This document shows, piece by piece, positions 7,138 through 10,438 of a stretch of 10,438 nt of DNA (positions are counted from its first letter, which is position 1; every line of letters begins with the position of its first letter). Origin of the DNA: Alphaproteobacteria bacterium. Lineage in GTDB: Bacteria > Pseudomonadota > Alphaproteobacteria > Micropepsales > Micropepsaceae. The translations under genes and the position numbers were made by a program. The notes under the pieces were generated by a model that worked only from the letters and a program-made list of their open reading frames with translations, made no database searches and was not told where the DNA came from. The stretch covers positions 1 to 10,438 of the forward strand of contig CANGRN010000021.1 in the NCBI GenBank assembly GCA_947455695.1. The letters run 5' to 3'.

Positions 7138-7749
7138 TCAGTTTATGCTGGCGAACACCGGCTGCGCCGTCATTCCCATCGAACGGCGATAGGCGTACAG
7201 CGCGCGGCTGGCGGTGTCGTTATCCACGCCCTTGGACGACAGGGCGCTGGTCAGGGCGGCAATGTCGGGACCGGCAGGCGCGGCAGCAGTCGCCACAGAC
7301 ATGTCTTGGAACGGCAATGACGGCGTGTCCACGGAGGGCGTAGGGATATTCAAGGCCGTTTCGCGCACGCCTACCTTGACGCTGGCGACGGCGGTGGTGT
7401 CATCGCCCTTGATCCAGGCCATGGCGGTATCTTCGAAACTCTTGCCGGTGATGCCTTCAAACGCCACATCGGCGATCGAGCTCACCGCGCCCCACAATCC
7501 GCCATACAGCGTGTCGCCGGCGATCTTCTCGATGGCGCCGATATGTTCGCCGGTGACGGCCCGATAGATGGTGCCGACCACGGGCAGATGCTGCAGCGGA
7601 TTGATCACGTCCAGGATGTGATGGAAGAAATCCTCGCCCTTGCTGTCGCTCGAAGACGCATCCTTTTTCGCGGTCACGGTCACGGCTTCGCTGACCCCGG
7701 AAACCGGGGAACTGACCATGGCATGATAGACGGGGCTGTAGACGCTCAT
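7138..7749 (-). CDS. Uncharacterised protein, probably alphaproteobacterial
   Basis: I do not recognise a named family or function. The 203-residue protein has three visible parts. The N-terminus (1-39) is polar and Ser/Lys-rich and looks disordered. The core (about 40-113) looks well conserved in character: FFHHILDVINPLQHLPVVGT, IYRAVTGEHIGAIEKIAGD, then LYGGLWGAVSSIADVAFEGI and SFEDTAMAWI. The Gly-rich amphipathic stretches could associate with a membrane, but no classical signal or transmembrane helix is present. A Pro/Ala-rich linker leads to a C-terminal helix with SRALYAYRRSMGM. The ATG at 7749 is used; a TTG at 7767 and an ATG at 7719 (MVSSPVSG) are alternatives, and none has a Shine-Dalgarno. 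A sigma-54-like element sits just upstream, and the transpeptidase gene follows by 15 bases. A flagellar or cell-cycle role is a guess from that promoter. Confidence 0.7.
   Translation of the reverse strand: MSVYSPVYHAMVSSPVSGVSEAVTVTAKKDASSSDSKGEDFFHHILDVINPLQHLPVVGTIYRAVTGEHIGAIEKIAGDTLYGGLWGAVSSIADVAFEGITGKSFEDTAMAWIKGDDTTAVASVKVGVRETALNIPTPSVDTPSLPFQDMSVATAAAPAGPDIAALTSALSSKGVDNDTASRALYAYRRSMGMTAQPVFASIN
7695..7709. repeat. Inverted repeat CCCCGG-AAA-CCGGGG
   Basis: Perfect six-base arms around a three-base loop lie inside the N-terminal coding part of the uncharacterised gene. In its mRNA they would form a very stable hairpin 10 to 24 bases after the alternative ATG at 7719. It may be a codon-level coincidence in GC-rich DNA. 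Confidence 0.4.
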
Positions 7750-7763
7750 CGCAGCTGTACAAA

Positions 7764-7779
7764 GCAAGCGCCACGCCAG
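7764..7779 (-). promoter_or_regulatory. Sigma-54 type -24/-12 promoter candidate
   Basis: The minus strand reads CTGGCGTG-N4-TTGCT. Against the known sigma-54 consensus YTGGCACG-N4-TTGCW this matches six of eight positions in the first block and all five in the second, and the GG and GC dinucleotides are correctly spaced. Transcription would start near 7752, about three bases before the ATG at 7749 of the uncharacterised gene, leaving almost no leader. The site depends on an activator; an inverted repeat at 7831-7845 is suitably placed. Confidence 0.45.
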
Positions 7780-7830
7780 AATTTTTTGGCGCTATTGCTG
7801 GAATTTCATCGACGCGCGACCGGATGCAAC

Positions 7831-7845
7831 CGGCAATATTTGCCG
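7831..7845. promoter_or_regulatory. Inverted repeat CGGCAA-TAT-TTGCCG, candidate operator or activator site
   Basis: Perfect six-base arms flank a three-base centre, a typical dimer-binding geometry. It lies about 86 bases upstream of the predicted sigma-54 start of the uncharacterised gene and 50 bases upstream of the response regulator ATG. On the plus strand its right arm, TTGCCG (7840-7845), could also serve as the -35 of the response regulator, with a poor -10 (TAATCT, 7864-7869). The same protein could thus activate one gene and repress the other. It is reminiscent of FlbD-bound ftr sites of Caulobacter, but that resemblance is from memory. Confidence 0.45.
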
Positions 7846-7894
7846 CTTTGGCCCGGGCCGGGTTAATCTTCGTCACCCCAACCCCCGTGACCGC

Positions 7895-8524
7895 ATGGCG
7901 ACCCGAATTCTTTTGGCCGAAAGTGACGATGTATTGCGCGCCGGCCTGGCCGAGCAGCTTGCGCATGAAGGCTATGACGTGGTGGCGGCCGCCGATGCGC
8001 AGGCTGTGCGGGATGCGGTGCGCGAACCTTTGGCCTTCGCCATCATCGGCCTGGATGACGGCGAGCAGCTTGCCGCGTCCCTGCGGGGGCAAGGCCTGTC
8101 CTGCCCGGTGCTGCTTTTGACCGATGGCGAAGCGGCGACGGCCAGTGAATCCCTGGCCCGGCCGTTCCGCTTTTCCACCCTGTTGCAGCGGCTGCACGCC
8201 CTGAACACTCATCATGCCCCGGCCAACGACATGGCGGTGCGCATCGGGCCCTATACCTTCCATCCCAGCGCCAAGCTGCTGCAGGCCGAAGGCCGCAAGG
8301 TCCGGCTGACCGAGAAGGAAACCAATATCCTGAAGTTCCTGCATGCCAGCGCCGGCACCGTGCCCCGCGATATCCTGCTGCATGAAGTCTGGGGTTATGG
8401 CCCGGCGGTGGCGACCCACACCCTGGAAACCCACATTTACCGCCTGCGCAAGAAGATCGAGCAGGACCCGGCCAAGGCCCAGATCCTGCTTACCGAAGGC
8501 GGCGGTTACCGTCTCTCCGCCTAG
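7895..8524 (+). CDS. OmpR/PhoB-family response regulator with degenerate receiver
   Basis: A DNA-binding two-component regulator of 209 residues. The receiver (1-105) has the N-terminal acidic pair in ILLAESDD (D11/D12) and a strand AIIGLD giving a candidate phospho-acceptor, Asp 54. Thr 76 in VLLLTD is also in place. Three features are abnormal: the loop after Asp 54 is shortened and lacks the usual LPxxxG, the alpha4-beta5 segment is short, and the conserved Lys of the KPF motif is Arg 89 (ARPF). The winged-helix domain (about 115-208) looks fully intact: LTEKETNILKFL, the recognition region THTLETHIYRLRKKIE, and the wing GGGYRLSA. The ATG at 7895 has no obvious Shine-Dalgarno. No histidine kinase is in the window. 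The PBP gene follows 52 bases later on the same strand, so an envelope stimulon is plausible. Family certain, target unknown. Confidence 0.92.
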   Translation: MATRILLAESDDVLRAGLAEQLAHEGYDVVAAADAQAVRDAVREPLAFAIIGLDDGEQLAASLRGQGLSCPVLLLTDGEAATASESLARPFRFSTLLQRLHALNTHHAPANDMAVRIGPYTFHPSAKLLQAEGRKVRLTEKETNILKFLHASAGTVPRDILLHEVWGYGPAVATHTLETHIYRLRKKIEQDPAKAQILLTEGGGYRLSA

Positions 8525-8527
8525 CGG

Positions 8528-8553
8528 TTAAGACTTTGTTTAACGCCCGTTAA
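8528..8553 (+). promoter_or_regulatory. Three TTAA half-sites before the PBP gene
   Basis: TTAA occurs at 8528-8531, 8540-8543 and 8550-8553, with gaps of eight and six bases, so all three lie roughly on one face of the helix. In this GC-rich DNA such clustering stands out. The cell-cycle regulator CtrA binds TTAA-N7-TTAA in alphaproteobacteria; neither gap is seven, so a CtrA site is not claimed. The outer pair also forms the inverted repeat GGTTAA...TTAACC (8526-8555). Confidence 0.3.
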
Positions 8554-8576
8554 CCAGCCTGTCCCTAAAACGGGGG

Positions 8577-10438
8577 ATGGGCAAAAAACCCGTAAAACCC
8601 GTCATTTACCGGCCGCGCCAGAAAGCCCGCGCGCCCGAGGCTGACGATGCGCCGGCCCCGCCCAAAACGGCCACGTCCAAGCGGGCGAAAGCCGCCGCCA
8701 GGCCGGCCCGGCCCAAGGCGCGCGCCACCTGGCCCTATGTGCTGATGATGCTGGGCGCCTGGGGCGTGATCTTCGGCGGACTGTTCTTTTCGCACTTCCT
8801 TTCCAGCCTGCCCGATGTCGGCAACCTGATGATCAGCGGCCCGTCGCAGGACGTCACCATCCTGGATGACCGCGGCCGGCTGATCGCGCGGCGCGGACTG
8901 ACGCAAGGCCAGATGGTGCGGGCCGAAGACCTGCCCGAATATGTGCCGGGCGCTTTCATTGCGATCGAAGACCGGCGCTTCCGCTCGCACTTCGGCATCG
9001 ATCCCATCGGCCTGTCGCGCGCCGCGTTCCAGAACGCGATGACCGGTCATGTCGTGCAGGGCGGTTCGACCCTGACCCAGCAGCTGGCCAAGAACCTGTT
9101 CCTGTCCGCCAACCGCACCTTCGAGCGCAAGATGCAGGAGGCGATGCTGGCCCTGTATCTGGAGCATCGCTACACCAAGAACCAGATCCTGACCCTGTAT
9201 CTCAACCGCGTCTATTTCGGCGCCGGCGTTTACGGCATTGAGGCGGCGGCGCAGAAATTCTTCGGCAAGCATGCCAGCGAGCTGGGCCTGACCGAGGCCG
9301 CCATGATCGCCGGCAGCGTCAAGGCGCCTGCCCGCTACAATCCCTTGTCCGATATCGATGCTGGTCTGAAGCGCGCGCGCGTGGTGCTGCGGGCGATGCA
9401 GGATGCCGGCATCATCGACGAGAACAGCCGTGCCCAGGCCGAAGCCACGCGCCCGCGCATCGTGCGCGCCAATGCCACGCCGGGATCGGGCTTTTTCGCC
9501 GACTGGATCATGGCGCATCTGAATGATGTGACCCCGCCGTCCAGCGAACCGGTGATCGTGGAAACCAGTTACGACCTGGAAACCCAGGCCATGGCCGAAC
9601 GCGCCGTGGCAAGCGGGCTGGACAGCGAAGGCGAGAAATACAACGCCCATCAGGCGGCGCTGGTGGCGATGACGCCGGACGGGGCGGTGCGCGCCATGGT
9701 GGGGGGGCGGACCTATGGCGGCTCGGGTTTCAACCGCGCCACCGATGCGGTGCGCCAGCCGGGCAGCGCCTTCAAGCCTTTCGTCTATCTCACCGCGCTG
9801 GAACATGGCCACACCATCGACGAGACGGTGAATGACGGGCCGGTGAACATTCATGGCTGGCAGCCCACCGACTTTGAAGGCCACTTCAAGGGCCAGATGC
9901 CGTTGATCCAGGCCTTTGCGGAATCGTCCAATTCCGTCGCCGCCCAGCTCACCGCTGAAGTGGGCCCCAGGGAAGTCGCCCGCACCGCGCGGCGGCTGGG
10001 CATCGCCTCGCCGCTGGTGGAGGTTTCTTCGCTCGCGCTGGGCACGTCGGGCGTGACGCCCTTGGAATTGACCGGCGCCTATGCCCCCTTCGCCAATGGT
10101 GGCAATGGCGTGACGCCTTTTGGCGTGCTGCGGGTGAAGACCCGTTCCGGCAAGCTTCTGTATCAGCGCAAGGCCGTGAGCCCAGACGGCGTGATGAGCG
10201 CCCAGGACGACATGCAGATGACGCGGCTGATGAGCGAAGTGACCGCCACCGGCACCGGCAAGGCGGCGCGGCTGGAAGATCGGCCCACCGCCGGCAAGAC
10301 CGGCACCACCCAGGATTTCCACGACGCCTGGTTTGTCGGCTTCACCGCCGACCTGGTGTGCGGCGTGTGGATCGGCAATGACGACAACAAGCCCATGATC
10401 AAGGCGACCGGCGGCACCCTGCCGGCGCGCATGTTCCA
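8577..10438 (+). CDS. Class A penicillin-binding protein (glycosyltransferase/transpeptidase), 3' end outside window
   Basis: A bifunctional peptidoglycan synthase that polymerises lipid II into glycan strands and cross-links the peptides in the periplasm. The first 620 residues are visible. Residues 1-50 form a Lys/Arg/Pro/Ala-rich cytoplasmic tail, followed by one membrane anchor (about 52-74). The GT51 domain has the catalytic Glu 131 in [12 protein letters not shown], then [15 protein letters not shown] (162-176) and [13 protein letters not shown]. The transpeptidase domain starts near 355, with SxxK at 397-400 (PGSAFK), SSN at 450-452 and KTGT at 574-577. The short linker between the domains leaves no room for the OB-fold insert of MrcA-type PBP1A, so it is closer to the compact PBP1A/2A types. 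The ATG at 8577 follows GGGGG directly; a clean Shine-Dalgarno is missing. It lies 52 bases after the response regulator and may share its transcript. Confidence 0.95.
   Translation, partial: MGKKPVKPVIYRPRQKARAPEADDAPAPPKTATSKRAKAAARPARPKARATWPYVLMMLGAWGVIFGGLFFSHFLSSLPDVGNLMISGPSQDVTILDDRGRLIARRGLTQGQMVRAEDLPEYVPGAFIAIEDRRFRSHFGIDPIGLSRAAFQNAMTGHVVQGGSTLTQQLAKNLFLSANRTFERKMQEAMLALYLEHRYTKNQILTLYLNRVYFGAGVYGIEAAAQKFFGKHASELGLTEAAMIAGSVKAPARYNPLSDIDAGLKRARVVLRAMQDAGIIDENSRAQAEATRPRIVRANATPGSGFFADWIMAHLNDVTPPSSEPVIVETSYDLETQAMAERAVASGLDSEGEKYNAHQAALVAMTPDGAVRAMVGGRTYGGSGFNRATDAVRQPGSAFKPFVYLTALEHGHTIDETVNDGPVNIHGWQPTDFEGHFKGQMPLIQAFAESSNSVAAQLTAEVGPREVARTARRLGIASPLVEVSSLALGTSGVTPLELTGAYAPFANGGNGVTPFGVLRVKTRSGKLLYQRKAVSPDGVMSAQDDMQMTRLMSEVTATGTGKAARLEDRPTAGKTGTTQDFHDAWFVGFTADLVCGVWIGNDDNKPMIKATGGTLPARMF

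Noticed and set aside
7768..7792. GCGCCA...TGGCGC inverted repeat with an internal T-run, as a terminator
   Set aside because: The T-run lies inside the loop and not after the stem, and no gene ends here on either strand.
8528..8553. True CtrA binding site
   Set aside because: The gaps between TTAA motifs are eight and six bases, not the required seven.
8565..10322. Minus-strand open frame of 585 codons opposite the PBP gene
   Set aside because: The plus strand encodes a class A PBP with every catalytic motif. The antisense product is His/Gly/Arg-rich and resembles no family I know.
1..10438. CRISPR array, mobile element, tRNA or anti-phage system
   Set aside because: No regularly spaced repeats, terminal repeats with transposase, cloverleaf sequences or defence-type domains were seen; the genes are core or envelope functions.

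Overview
The window is GC-rich, densely coding DNA that looks like the chromosome of an alphaproteobacterium. The main evidence is the minus-strand run DUF3576 lipoprotein - leuS - lptE - holA, an arrangement typical of that class, plus an uncharacterised protein of a type I associate with alphaproteobacteria. No rRNA, tRNA, CRISPR, insertion sequence or prophage gene was seen. The order and genus cannot be fixed from this sequence.

Layout. Positions 1-4060 (minus strand) hold a tightly packed operon transcribed right to left: a DUF3576 lipoprotein, leucyl-tRNA synthetase, the LPS-transport lipoprotein LptE and the DNA polymerase III delta subunit, which is cut by the window edge. leuS/lptE and lptE/holA each share an ATGA stop/start overlap. 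A 155-base divergent spacer (4061-4215) carries candidate promoters in both directions. To its right, on the plus strand, is a TTG-started outer-membrane porin-like protein (4216-5412). It runs convergently into a short ThiE/TenI-like protein (5401-5955, minus). The proposed start codon of that gene overlaps the ATG of the plus-strand PLP protein YggS (5954-6637). yggS in turn converges on an L,D-transpeptidase-domain protein (6619-7122, minus), which lies 15 bases downstream of an uncharacterised 203-residue protein (7138-7749, minus).

The last part is a cell-envelope block on the plus strand. An OmpR/PhoB-type response regulator with an eroded receiver domain (7895-8524) is followed, 52 bases later, by a class A penicillin-binding protein with no OB insert (8577 to the window end, partial). 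The envelope theme recurs through the window: LptE, the porin, the transpeptidase and the PBP.

The most unusual region is the 145-base spacer 7750-7894. It carries a good -24/-12 (sigma-54 type) element only a few bases upstream of the uncharacterised gene. About 85 bases from the predicted transcription start lies a perfect inverted repeat, CGGCAA-TAT-TTGCCG, a normal place for an enhancer-binding protein. This suggests that the unknown protein and the transpeptidase are under sigma-54 control, possibly in a flagellar or cell-cycle regulon. That is an inference from motifs only. No clearly new multi-gene system was found.
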